NCBI RefSeq assembly: GCF_017495225.1 | Contig: NZ_JAFEIG010000033.1 | Span: 238,500-302,499 of the forward strand | Direction: 5' to 3' | Origin: Daejeonella sp. | GTDB lineage: Bacteria > Bacteroidota > Bacteroidia > Sphingobacteriales > Sphingobacteriaceae | Length of the DNA: 64,000 nt | In this document: positions 18,618-26,916 of the stretch, piece after piece | Position numbering within the stretch: the first letter of the stretch is position 1 | How the letters are laid out: each line of letters starts with the position of its first letter | The notes under the pieces: generated by a model | What the model saw: only the letters and a program-made list of their open reading frames with translations | The model's database searches: none | Told to the model about the DNA's origin: nothing | Position numbers and translations under genes: made by a program

Positions 18618-19241
18618 ATGCCAAGAATTAAAGTTGCCAGAAAAAGTACAGCTATCGACATGACAGCAATGTGTGATGTGGCGTTTTTGTTGCTTACGTT
18701 TTTTATCCTTACAGCAACAGCACGTCAGCCAGAACCGCTACCAGTTGATACTCCGGCATCAACAGTTAAGTTCAAGTTGCCGGATGTAGATATTGCTACA
18801 TTAACTGTTGGACAAGAAAAAGTATTTTTTGGAGTTCCGGGACAACCGATTAGAATTCGTACATTAGAATTAATGGGCGAAAAGTATCAGATTACGTTTA
18901 CCGATGAAGAAAAAATGCGTTTTTCTCTAATGGAGAGTTTTGGAGTTCCTATTGGGAATCTTAAGCAAATCATTATGTTGAAAGGTGATGAGCGTAACGC
19001 AGAGGGCTTACAGCCAGGAATTCCTACTGATTCAGTAGGTGATCGTCCATCCGAATTGCACAACTGGCTTTTGTCAGCACGTTATGCAACTAAAGAGCTC
19101 AATAATGTTGATATGCGTGTCAGTATCAAAGGTGATTCAAGGGAAGAGTATCCTTCAATCAAAAAAGTATTGAATATCCTTCAGGATCAGAATATTAACA
19201 AATTTAGTTTGATAACCTCATTGAGGGGAAGCGAAGAATAA
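18618..19241 (+). CDS. exbD: ExbD/TolR biopolymer transport protein (first copy)
   Basis: The 207-residue protein has one N-terminal membrane helix (about residues 17-37). The helix is preceded by STAIDMTAMCDVAFLLLTFF, where the conserved Asp (DVAFLL) is the proton-carrying residue of the family. A periplasmic domain follows and is longer than in the second copy. It is the first of two tandem, different exbD genes in this operon, an arrangement common in Bacteroidota. Confidence 0.94.
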   Translation: MPRIKVARKSTAIDMTAMCDVAFLLLTFFILTATARQPEPLPVDTPASTVKFKLPDVDIATLTVGQEKVFFGVPGQPIRIRTLELMGEKYQITFTDEEKMRFSLMESFGVPIGNLKQIIMLKGDERNAEGLQPGIPTDSVGDRPSELHNWLLSARYATKELNNVDMRVSIKGDSREEYPSIKKVLNILQDQNINKFSLITSLRGSEE

Positions 19242-19264
19242 CTCGTAAATAAATATAAAACGCG

Positions 19265-19816
19265 ATGGCAGAATTAGATACCTCCGGCGGGGGTAAAGGT
19301 AAAGGCGGGAAAGTAAGAAGTAAAAAGCAATCAACACGTGTGGATTTAACTGCAATGGTGGATTTAGCTTTCCTTCTTATCACTTTCTTTATGCTTACCA
19401 CTACGCTGGCTAAACCTCAGGCAATGGATTTAGCCATGCCTGATAAGGAAAAAAACGATCAGCAGGAATTAACCATTGCTGATAATAGAACAATGACCAT
19501 ACTTTTAGGCGCTAATAATCGTTTAGAGTGGTATATGGGGCTTGTTGACAAACCTTTAACTGCTCCTCAGGTTGATAATTATGGCAGAAATGGCATAAGA
19601 AAGGCTTTAGTCGATTATTCGAAAAAAGTTATTGCTACCACTGGTGATCCAAGTAAGGGCTTAATCGTTTTGATCAAACCAAGTGCACAATCAAATTATA
19701 GAAATTTTGTAGACATCCTTGATGAAATGAAAGTATCAAATATTGAAAGATATGCGATAGTTGAAATTTCTGACCCGGATATTGCTTTGTTAAAACGTGA
19801 TGGTCTCTACAAATAA
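19265..19816 (+). CDS. exbD: ExbD/TolR biopolymer transport protein (second copy)
   Basis: The 183-residue protein begins with a glycine/lysine-rich stretch (GGGKGKGGKVRSK), then RVDLTAMVDLAFLLITFFML with the conserved Asp at the start of its single helix. The periplasmic domain follows. It diverges clearly from the first ExbD, which suggests the two fill different places in one complex rather than being a recent duplication. Spacing to the upstream gene is 23 bases. Confidence 0.94.
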   Translation: MAELDTSGGGKGKGGKVRSKKQSTRVDLTAMVDLAFLLITFFMLTTTLAKPQAMDLAMPDKEKNDQQELTIADNRTMTILLGANNRLEWYMGLVDKPLTAPQVDNYGRNGIRKALVDYSKKVIATTGDPSKGLIVLIKPSAQSNYRNFVDILDEMKVSNIERYAIVEISDPDIALLKRDGLYK

Positions 19817-19855
19817 TTATTTTAAACAAATATTTACCCTTTAAAGATTAATTAT

Positions 19856-20680
19856 ATGTTAGGGTCTAAAATAGATTTATTCAATAACCAATGGCTGGAT
19901 GTAATCTTTGCCGGGAGAAATAAGAGCTATGGTGCTTATGAGTTAAGGAAAGATAATTCCAAAACTACTAGCCGTGCTGTTATTATTGGTTCATTGTTAT
20001 TTATAATTGTGGTTTCGTTACCATTAATTATTAAATATATCTCCGGAATATTGCCAGAGGATGAGCAAATCCAGGTAACAGAAGTTGTATTGCAGCCACC
20101 TCCTCCAATAAATAAGGAAGAGTTGCCTCCGCCACCTCCTGAACCTCCAAAACCAAAGATCGATCAGATCAAATTTCCTCCTCCAGTAGTTGTACCGGCA
20201 GAAGAGGTTAGAGATGAAGAACCACCAACAGTTGAAGAATTGAAAGTGGCTGATCCTGGTCAGAAGACTATTGAGGGTGATCCAAATGCAGACATCGTAA
20301 TCGATGAACCTGTTGGTGAAGCTCCGAAGCAAGCAGAAGTAACTGAAGATAACAGCATTAAAGATTTCGCTAGTGTTGAGGTACTTCCCGAGTTTGCTGG
20401 TGGTACTGAGGGATGGGGAAAATATCTTCGAAAAAATTTAAAGTATCCACCTATTGCTCGTGAAAATAATATCACTGGTCGTGTAATTATGAGTTTCGTA
20501 GTGGAGAAAAATGGCCAATTAACTGATGTCAAAGTATTGCGTGGTATCGGTGGTGGTTGCGATGAAGAAGCGGTTCGTGTATTGAAAAATGCACCAGCTT
20601 GGAAACCAGGTATTCAAAATGGTCGACCAGTAAGGGTTGCCTACACTATGCCTATATTCTTCCAATTGGCAGCACAATAG
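19856..20680 (+). CDS. tonB: TonB-family energy transducer
   Basis: The 274-residue protein has a short cytoplasmic N-terminus with the GRNKSYGAYELRK motif usual in Bacteroidota TonB. A membrane helix (about 41-63) leads to a periplasmic Pro/Glu-rich linker (about 80-130). The C-terminal TonB domain (about 175-272) contains YPPIARENNITGRV and APAWKPGIQNGRPV. It should span the periplasm and touch TonB boxes of outer-membrane receptors, powered by the ExbB/ExbD proteins encoded upstream. Confidence 0.95.
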   Translation: MLGSKIDLFNNQWLDVIFAGRNKSYGAYELRKDNSKTTSRAVIIGSLLFIIVVSLPLIIKYISGILPEDEQIQVTEVVLQPPPPINKEELPPPPPEPPKPKIDQIKFPPPVVVPAEEVRDEEPPTVEELKVADPGQKTIEGDPNADIVIDEPVGEAPKQAEVTEDNSIKDFASVEVLPEFAGGTEGWGKYLRKNLKYPPIARENNITGRVIMSFVVEKNGQLTDVKVLRGIGGGCDEEAVRVLKNAPAWKPGIQNGRPVRVAYTMPIFFQLAAQ

Positions 20681-20686
20681 AATAAA

Positions 20687-20908
20687 ATGTCTTTTTTAAA
20701 AAAAGAAGAGTTCAAACAGAAATCGCCCGCAAAGCGATTTCTGTTTATTTTAGGGCTAGGGATGTTTGCCCTTTATTTCGCTTTAGGTGTTGCTATTATC
20801 TTTTGGGAAGATTTTCCGATAAGTTTATCCTTTGAATATAGGCTAGCTTTTGCTATATTGCTTATAGTTTATTCATTTATCAGATTTGTTCGTTTACTTC
20901 GTTCTTAA
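20687..20908 (+). CDS. Small membrane protein with two hydrophobic spans
   Basis: A 73-residue frame has a charged N-terminus (MSFLKKEEFKQKSPAKRF), two hydrophobic stretches (about 19-40 and 51-68) and a basic end. It starts 6 bases after tonB and ends 11 bases before the PstS-like gene, consistent with an operon member. I do not recognise a named family. Its codons 10-20 are also a perfect 13-bp hairpin (20714-20746), which could act as a partial terminator and constrain this sequence. Confidence 0.7.
   Translation: MSFLKKEEFKQKSPAKRFLFILGLGMFALYFALGVAIIFWEDFPISLSFEYRLAFAILLIVYSFIRFVRLLRS
20714..20746 (+). terminator. Perfect 13-bp hairpin inside the small gene after tonB, possible attenuator
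   Basis: AAACAGAAATCGC (20714-20726) pairs fully with 20734-20746 around a 7-base loop; ATTTTA follows. It lies about 35 bases after the tonB stop codon, where a terminator would be expected. Confidence 0.5.
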
Positions 20909-20919
20909 TAATAAATGAC

Positions 20920-21819
20920 ATGAAAAGGTTAGTTTCCGTACTTTACGTTTTTGGCTTTATTCTGCTTATCTCATGTCAGAGTAAACCGAGTGAAAAGCAG
21001 TCATATACCAGTGGCAAAGAGCAAATATTAGTCGATGAATCTTTTGCTCCAATTATTGAGGATCAGGCTTTTCTTTTTGAAAGCACCTATCCCAATGCAA
21101 AAATTGATTTAGTTCTAAAATCTGAAAATGAATTATTAAATTTGTTTTTAGCTGATAGTATTCAAGTTGCTATTCTTTCGCGCTTGCTAAAAGATGATGA
21201 AAAAAAGCATTTTGAATCAAAAAATATTAAAATTCGCTTAAACAGATTTGCGATTGATGGAATTGCGCTGATCACGCACAATTCTTCGAAATATGCTAAT
21301 GTGGATGTGGCAGATATCATTAAAATCTTGAAGGGTGAGCAATCTTCACTTCAAAGTCTAGTTTTTGATAATGCTAATTCAAGTACAGTCAGATATTTTA
21401 AAGAATTGGCTGCTATTGACAAACTTCCCGCAACGGGCATATATGCGTTAAAGTCGAATGCTGATGTTATTAATTATGTAAATGACAATCCTGGTTCAAT
21501 TGGTGTTGTAGGAGTTAATTGGATGGTGCAACCTCCAGTAGAACTAGAACCCATTGTAGCGGATTTAAAGATATTAGGTGTTAAAAATATAGCTGGCCAA
21601 CCTGGTTCGGATGCTTATTATAAGCCTAATCAAAATGATATTGCTTTAGAGAAATATCCTCTTACAAGATCATTGTATGTTATAAATTGTGAAGGTGGTG
21701 CTGGTTTAGGCACAGGATTTGCCTCCTTTATTACTGGAGATCGTGGTCAAAGGATTGTATTAAAATCAGGACTTTTACCTGATAGCATTCCCTCACGAGA
21801 GATTAATATTGTAAATTAA
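20920..21819 (+). CDS. PstS-like phosphate/substrate-binding lipoprotein
   Basis: The 299-residue protein has a lipoprotein signal with lipobox LISC (C19). A periplasmic-binding-protein fold of the PstS kind follows, with IAIDGIALITHNSS-like strands and the family's NPGSIGVVG and GFASFITGDRGQRIV motifs. No phosphate ABC transporter lies nearby; the gene is embedded in the ExbB/ExbD/TonB operon. A role in sensing or delivering a small ligand for TonB-dependent uptake is plausible but inferred. Confidence 0.85.
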   Translation: MKRLVSVLYVFGFILLISCQSKPSEKQSYTSGKEQILVDESFAPIIEDQAFLFESTYPNAKIDLVLKSENELLNLFLADSIQVAILSRLLKDDEKKHFESKNIKIRLNRFAIDGIALITHNSSKYANVDVADIIKILKGEQSSLQSLVFDNANSSTVRYFKELAAIDKLPATGIYALKSNADVINYVNDNPGSIGVVGVNWMVQPPVELEPIVADLKILGVKNIAGQPGSDAYYKPNQNDIALEKYPLTRSLYVINCEGGAGLGTGFASFITGDRGQRIVLKSGLLPDSIPSREINIVN

Positions 21820-21830
21820 ATTATATTGAA

Positions 21831-23510
21831 ATGATGAATAAGGCAGTTAAGATGACTCTGGGTCTAGTTTTTTTAGGTTCTTTGGTTTTTGCGCAGAGTT
21901 TAACTGATGCTAGAAAGGCTATTGATGCAGAGCAGTATCAAAAGGGTAAAGCAATGTTAAACACATTGACTAGTAGTCAAGCTACTAATCCTGAGAACTT
22001 TTTTTATTTAGGTAATTTATACCTAACCACCTCAACAATTAATATTCGTCCCGATTATATTGATTCTGCTAAAGCTGTTTTTGAAAAGGGAATCAGTGCT
22101 AATGCTGAATATGCATTGAATTTTGTGGGTTTAGGTGCTGTAGATCTTGCTAAAAAGGCAAATCCAAAGGCTAATTTTGATAAAGCTATTGCGCTTACCA
22201 AGAAGAAAGACCATTTAACAGATCTTTATATTGGACGTGCTTATGTAAATGCTCCCAAGCCAATGATCGCAGATGCTTTAGTGCATCTTAATAAGGCTAA
22301 ATTATTGAATGAGAAAGATGCTCAACTATTTTTAGTTTTAGGCGATGCTTATCGCTCAGAAATGAAAAATAGTGAAGCTTTTAGTGCATACAGGACTGCT
22401 TTTGATTTGGATAAGACCTTTTTGAGATCAAAAATTGAGTTAGGTAAAATCAATAAAATGTCTAAGGCATTTGAGGAGGCAATTGCTGAATTTAATAGTG
22501 TTATTGCTTTGGATGCTAATTATGGACCGGCTTACAGAGAACTTGCTGAAACTTATTATCAATGGGCATGGACTTCTCAGAAGGAGTATGAAGGACGTAT
22601 AAAGCAGGCATTGCAGTCTTATGAGAAATACATGGATTTAACAGACCGTTCATTGGATTCTCGCTTACGCCACGCAGATTTTCTATACTTGGCAAAAGAT
22701 TTTAAGGCTTTAGAAGCTGAAGCTAACGAAATGGCTAAATTGGATAAAGTAAATCCGAGGGTATTACGTTATCTTGCTTACTCTTCTTTTGAAAATGGTA
22801 ATTTCACTTCAAGTGCACAAGCACTTAAGGACTTTATTGCTAAAGTTGAACCTACTCGTTTGATTTCTCAGGATTTCTTATACTTAGGCAGAGCTCAAAT
22901 GAAAGATACCACTCAGTTCCAAGCAGGTTTGGCAAATATTGAAAAGGCTGTATCCATGGATTCTACTAATGCAGTAGTAATGAGTGAAATTGGACAAGCG
23001 CTATACAAGGGTAAAAAGTATGTTGATGCTGCTCGTGCCTATGAGATAGCAATTAAAAACCCTGAAAGGGCATTACTTGATTATTATTATTTAGGGATGT
23101 CTTACTACTTTACCTATGGTGCACAAAATGCGGCTAAATTAAATCCTCCAAAGGATCTTTTAGTAAAAGCAGATACCGCATTTAGTTTCCTTGTTAAGAG
23201 ATCTCCAACAACACAAGCTGGCTGGCAGTATAGAGGTAGAATTAATCGTCTCTTAGATGAAAATGATACTCAGGGTTTAGCAGTACCTTATTATGAAACT
23301 TATGTTAAGCTTGTAACTATTGACAAGCCTGAATTGGCGGCAAAGAGTACTCCAGGATTAATCGAAGCTTATAACTATTTAGGTTCTGTAGCCCTAAGAA
23401 AGGACTCAGACAAAGTGAAGGCAAAAGATTATTTCGATAAGGTTTTATTGCTGGATCCCGCAAACGTCACCGCTAAAGAGTCTGTAGCAGCTATTGCCAG
23501 CTTAAATTAA
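21831..23510 (+). CDS. Secreted TPR-repeat protein
   Basis: The 559-residue protein has a signal peptide (cleavage near VFAQS, about residue 22). Most of the rest is tetratricopeptide-like helical repeats, for example around residues 150-240, 300-345 and 375-430. It closes the exbB-exbD-exbD-tonB-small-pstS-TPR operon, 11 bases after the pstS-like gene. Such proteins act as periplasmic scaffolds, and here it may organise the TonB machinery. That role is inferred from context only. A terminator follows. Confidence 0.88.
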   Translation: MMNKAVKMTLGLVFLGSLVFAQSLTDARKAIDAEQYQKGKAMLNTLTSSQATNPENFFYLGNLYLTTSTINIRPDYIDSAKAVFEKGISANAEYALNFVGLGAVDLAKKANPKANFDKAIALTKKKDHLTDLYIGRAYVNAPKPMIADALVHLNKAKLLNEKDAQLFLVLGDAYRSEMKNSEAFSAYRTAFDLDKTFLRSKIELGKINKMSKAFEEAIAEFNSVIALDANYGPAYRELAETYYQWAWTSQKEYEGRIKQALQSYEKYMDLTDRSLDSRLRHADFLYLAKDFKALEAEANEMAKLDKVNPRVLRYLAYSSFENGNFTSSAQALKDFIAKVEPTRLISQDFLYLGRAQMKDTTQFQAGLANIEKAVSMDSTNAVVMSEIGQALYKGKKYVDAARAYEIAIKNPERALLDYYYLGMSYYFTYGAQNAAKLNPPKDLLVKADTAFSFLVKRSPTTQAGWQYRGRINRLLDENDTQGLAVPYYETYVKLVTIDKPELAAKSTPGLIEAYNYLGSVALRKDSDKVKAKDYFDKVLLLDPANVTAKESVAAIASLN

Positions 23511-23529
23511 TAGTAAAAAATATTTTTGA

Positions 23530-23567
23530 AGAAGCTCCTGAACATTGTTTAGGGGCTTCTTTTTTTA
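23530..23567 (+). terminator. Terminator of the exb/tonB operon
   Basis: The sequence GAAGC..GCTTC closes a stem (about 23531-23538 with 23552-23559) followed by seven T. It lies directly before the nuo promoter box. Confidence 0.8.
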
Positions 23568-23575
23568 TATATTTG
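23568..23575 (+). promoter_or_regulatory. Probable nuo operon promoter -7 box
   Basis: TATATTTG matches TAnnTTTG and lies 16 bases before the nuoA ATG, giving a very short leader. Confidence 0.55.
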
Positions 23576-23591
23576 CAGCGTATTATACATT

Positions 23592-23963
23592 ATGGAAGCA
23601 CAAAGCACATCATTAAGTTATCTACCAATAATCTTTCAGATTATTGTGGCGCTAGGTTTTGTAGGTTTAACTATGACTCTTACCCATTTAATTGGGCCAA
23701 AACGTAAAACATCTGATAAGTTAGTAGCCTTCGAATCTGGGATTAAGTCTGTAGGGAATGCGCGTCAGCCATTTTCTATTAAATATTTTTTAGTAGCAAT
23801 ACTTTTTGTTCTTTTTGATATTGAGGTGATTTTCATGTATCCATGGGCTGTAAATTTTAGAGAATTTGGAGTTAATGGATTAATTGAGATGTTCGTATTT
23901 ATGGGCACTCTTTTGCTGGGCTTCATCTATATTATTAAGAAAAAGGCACTGGATTGGGAGTAG
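23592..23963 (+). CDS. nuoA: NADH:quinone oxidoreductase subunit A
   Basis: This 123-residue membrane subunit has three helices (about 13-33, 65-86, 95-115) and the conserved acidic segments around KLVAFESGIKSVGNAR and FDIEVIFMYPWA. It belongs to the membrane arm near the quinone site. It begins a complete nuoA-N locus. Unlike the tightly packed genes downstream, it is followed by a 108-base spacer with a hairpin and a second promoter-like box. Confidence 0.97.
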   Translation: MEAQSTSLSYLPIIFQIIVALGFVGLTMTLTHLIGPKRKTSDKLVAFESGIKSVGNARQPFSIKYFLVAILFVLFDIEVIFMYPWAVNFREFGVNGLIEMFVFMGTLLLGFIYIIKKKALDWE

Positions 23964-24016
23964 TATTTAGACTGGTTCTAAATATTGGTTTAAAAAATTG
24001 AAAGCATTTAATTTCT

Positions 24017-24062
24017 TAAATTTGGGCTCAATTCAGACCTGTCTGAATTGGGCTTTTTCTTT
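24017..24062 (+). promoter_or_regulatory. Promoter box plus terminator-like hairpin between nuoA and nuoB
   Basis: A TTG (23998-24000) and TAAATTTG (24017-24024, 16 bases apart) resemble the -33/-7 pair. Directly after comes a 10-bp perfect stem (24029-24038 with 24041-24050), extendable by pairs including a G-U, then a T-rich run. It could be an attenuator, a leader hairpin, or a terminator with partial read-through. Confidence 0.6.
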
Positions 24063-24071
24063 TAAAGGATT

Positions 24072-24614
24072 ATGAGTGAAGTAAAAATAGTTGAAGCGCC
24101 TCCAGGTATTGAAGGATCTGGTTTCTTTGCAACATCAATGGATAAGGTTGTTGGTTTGGCACGTTCACATTCTTTGTGGCCATTGCCATTTGCAACATCT
24201 TGTTGTGGTATTGAGTTCATGGCTACCATGGGTTCACACTATGATTTTGCTCGTTTTGGTTCAGAGAGACCGAGTTTTTCACCTCGACAGGCAGATTTAT
24301 TAATGGTAATGGGAACCATTGCAAAAAAAATGGGACCGGTTTTAAAGCAAGTATATCTTCAAATGGCTGAACCACGTTGGGTAATCGCTGTTGGAGCATG
24401 TGCAAGTAGTGGTGGAATATTTGACACCTACTCAGTAATGCAGGGAATCGATGAGATTATTCCGGTAGATGTATATGTACCGGGTTGTCCACCACGTCCA
24501 GAAGCAATTATTGATGGTTTCAATAAAATACAAGAACTGGTTAAAAATGAGTCGCTTCGTAGAAGAGAATCACCAGAGTATAAAGAATTATTAGCTAGAT
24601 ACGGAATCCAGTAA
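24072..24614 (+). CDS. nuoB: NADH:quinone oxidoreductase subunit B
   Basis: The 180-residue subunit carries the terminal [4Fe-4S] cluster N2 that reduces quinone. Ligand cysteines are visible in [19 protein letters not shown] and VPGCPPRPE. The stop codon overlaps the nuoC ATG by one base, so translation is probably coupled. Confidence 0.97.
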   Translation: MSEVKIVEAPPGIEGSGFFATSMDKVVGLARSHSLWPLPFATSCCGIEFMATMGSHYDFARFGSERPSFSPRQADLLMVMGTIAKKMGPVLKQVYLQMAEPRWVIAVGACASSGGIFDTYSVMQGIDEIIPVDVYVPGCPPRPEAIIDGFNKIQELVKNESLRRRESPEYKELLARYGIQ

Positions 24615-25117
24615 TGGGCAAAATAAGCAACCAGCAAGTCGTACAAAGTTTAACTTCAAAGTTTGGGGATAAAATCACTATTCCTACGGAGCCTTTTGGC
24701 TTTTTAACTTTTGAAACTTCGGCCGACAATATCAGTGAAGTTTTACGCTTTCTAAAGGAAGATAAGGAACTTAAATTTAATTATCTAACGGACATTACTG
24801 GAATTCATTTCCCTGAGCAGGAACTTTCAATTGGTGTTATTTACCATTTGCATAGTCTTTCAAATAATGTTCGTATTAGAATTAAGGTTTTTCTTGATGG
24901 AAAAGCTCCCAAAATCCCTACGGCAACAAACCTATGGGAAGGGGCAAATTGGATGGAACGCGAGACCTTTGATTTCTTCGGAATTGATTTTGAAGGACAT
25001 CCAAATCTTGTTAGAATTTTAAATGTTGATGATATGACGGTCTTCCCGATGCGCAGAGAGCATCCATTGGAAGACCCAAATCGTGTTGATAAAAAGGATT
25101 ATTTCTTCGGAAGATGA
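24614..25117 (+). CDS. nuoC: NADH:quinone oxidoreductase subunit C
   Basis: The 167-residue 30-kDa-type subunit of the peripheral arm ends with the diagnostic EREtFDFFGI-like region (seen as ERETFDFFGIDFEGHPN) and RREHPLEDPNR. It is not fused to NuoD as in E. coli. It overlaps nuoB by one base and nuoD by four. Confidence 0.97.
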   Translation: MGKISNQQVVQSLTSKFGDKITIPTEPFGFLTFETSADNISEVLRFLKEDKELKFNYLTDITGIHFPEQELSIGVIYHLHSLSNNVRIRIKVFLDGKAPKIPTATNLWEGANWMERETFDFFGIDFEGHPNLVRILNVDDMTVFPMRREHPLEDPNRVDKKDYFFGR

Positions 25118-26325
25118 TGAATCACCCCATATTTACAGATAACGACCCTCAAAAGGAAACCATTACCCTAAATCTTGGTCCCACACACCCTGCAACCCAT
25201 GGTGTATTCCAGAATGTTTTAGAAATGGATGGTGAGCGGATTGTAAGCGGCGTTTCAACGATTGGCTACATTCATCGTGCCTTCGAGAAAATTGCTGAAC
25301 ACCGACCATTTTACCAGATAACTCCATTAACTGACCGCATGAACTATTGCTCATCTCCTATCAACAATATGGGATGGCACATGACTGTTGAAAAACTATT
25401 AGGTATTGAAACTCCTAAAAGAGTTGATTATCTGAGAGTTATCGTTATGGAGCTTGCTAGAATTTCAGATCATTTAATTTGTAATGGAATTTTAGGTGTA
25501 GATACTGGTGCTTTTACTGGTTTCCTTTATTTGATGGAGGAGAGAGAGCATATTTACGAAATTTATGAAGAAATTTGTGGTGCTCGATTGACCACAAATA
25601 TCGGCCGAATTGGTGGATTTGAGCGTGATTTTAATGATATCGCGTTTGCGAAAATCAAAAAGTTTTTAGTTAAGTTCCCTCCAATTTTAAAAGAATTTGA
25701 AGGTTTATTTAATCGTAACAGAATATTTATTGAGCGTACTTCAGGAGTTGCTCCTGTAAGTCCAGAGACAGCTTTAAATTACAGTTGGAGTGGGCCAATT
25801 TTGAGAGCTACTGGCGTTGATTATGACGTTAGAGTAAACGAACCATATTCTTCTTATCAGGATTTTGATTTTGATATTCCTGTTGGTACCACAGGCGATG
25901 TTTATGATCGTTATGTTGTTCGAAATGAAGAAATGTGGCAAAGCTTGAGAATTATTGAGCAAGCTTTACAAAAGATTGAAAAAGAACCTAAAGGTGTATT
26001 CCATGCGGATGTTCCTGAGTTTTATCTTCCTCCAAAAGAAGAGGTTTATAATAATATGGAGGCCTTGATTTACCATTTCAAAATTGTAATGGGAGAAATT
26101 GAAACTCCAAAAACTGAGGTTTATCACGCTGTTGAAGGTGGTAATGGAGAATTAGGTTTCTATTTAGTTAATGATGGCGGTCGTTCACCATATCGTTTAC
26201 ATTTTAGAAGACCAAGTTTCATTAATTACCAAATGTATGCCCCAATGAGCGCTGGTATGTTATTATCGGATGCCATAATAAACATGAGTAGCTTGAACGT
26301 AATTGCAGGAGAATTAGATGCTTAG
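25114..26325 (+). CDS. nuoD: NADH:quinone oxidoreductase subunit D
   Basis: The 403-residue 49-kDa-type subunit helps form the quinone cavity. GPTHPATHGVF near residue 23, RIGGFERDF and the C-terminal region ending in NVIAGELDA are characteristic. The gene overlaps nuoC by 4 bases and nuoE by 8 bases, marking translational coupling. Normal length for an unfused NuoD. Confidence 0.97.
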   Translation: MMNHPIFTDNDPQKETITLNLGPTHPATHGVFQNVLEMDGERIVSGVSTIGYIHRAFEKIAEHRPFYQITPLTDRMNYCSSPINNMGWHMTVEKLLGIETPKRVDYLRVIVMELARISDHLICNGILGVDTGAFTGFLYLMEEREHIYEIYEEICGARLTTNIGRIGGFERDFNDIAFAKIKKFLVKFPPILKEFEGLFNRNRIFIERTSGVAPVSPETALNYSWSGPILRATGVDYDVRVNEPYSSYQDFDFDIPVGTTGDVYDRYVVRNEEMWQSLRIIEQALQKIEKEPKGVFHADVPEFYLPPKEEVYNNMEALIYHFKIVMGEIETPKTEVYHAVEGGNGELGFYLVNDGGRSPYRLHFRRPSFINYQMYAPMSAGMLLSDAIINMSSLNVIAGELDA

Positions 26326-26833
26326 TGTAACTGAACATAAAGAAATTGAATTTTCAGCAGACTTGATCAGCAAGTTTGAGGAAATTGTAAAGCGTTATCC
26401 GGAAGGAAAACAGAAATCAGCTTTATTGCCAGTCTTGCACCTTGTGCAAGCAGAATATGGCTGGGTTAGTCCGGAGGCTATGGACAAAGTAGCAAACTTC
26501 CTTCAAATTAAGCCTATTGAGGTTTATGAAGTTGCCACATTTTATACCATGTTTTTCCTTCGCCCACAAGGCAAATTTGTTTTGGAAGTATGTCGTACGG
26601 GTCCTTGTTGCCTAGTAGGTGCTGAAAAAATCATGAATCACATTGAAAAAACTTTGGGTGTGAAAGAGGGTGAAGTAACTTCTGATGGCAATTTCAGTTG
26701 GAGAGGGGTAGAATGTTTAGCAGCATGCGGAATGGCACCTGTTTTACAAATCGGACCTGAATATACTTTTTATGAGAATTTAACAGAAGAAAGTGTAGAT
26801 AAATTGATAGAAAATTTAAAAAGTAAGATATAA
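26318..26833 (+). CDS. nuoE: NADH:quinone oxidoreductase subunit E
   Basis: The 171-residue 24-kDa-type subunit binds a [2Fe-2S] cluster through the Cys of CRTGPCC and CLAACGMAP. It works with NuoF in the NADH-oxidising module. Its last codons (Ser-Lys-Ile-stop) already lie within the left arm of the heptamer-array element that separates it from nuoF. Confidence 0.97.
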   Translation: MLSVTEHKEIEFSADLISKFEEIVKRYPEGKQKSALLPVLHLVQAEYGWVSPEAMDKVANFLQIKPIEVYEVATFYTMFFLRPQGKFVLEVCRTGPCCLVGAEKIMNHIEKTLGVKEGEVTSDGNFSWRGVECLAACGMAPVLQIGPEYTFYENLTEESVDKLIENLKSKI

Positions 26834-26913
26834 GATAGGTATTTGGAGTTCAACTGAGTTTATTTATAAACCTCAGATCTCACATCTCTTATCTCACATC
26901 TCATATCTATAAA
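26823..26913 (+). repeat. Inverted heptamer-array spacer between nuoE and nuoF
   Basis: The left arm has two 7-base units, GTAAGAT and ATAAGAT (26823-26836), and contains the nuoE stop codon. A core of about 35 bases (26837-26871) follows. The right arm is five units of pattern CTCnnAT (CTCAGAT, CTCACAT, CTCTTAT, CTCACAT, CTCATAT; 26872-26906) and a decayed sixth. The right units are the inverted form of the left theme. The array ends 3 bases before the nuoF ATG. Same architecture as the element at 3925-4020, with different words. Confidence 0.85.
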
Positions 26914-26916
26914 AGA

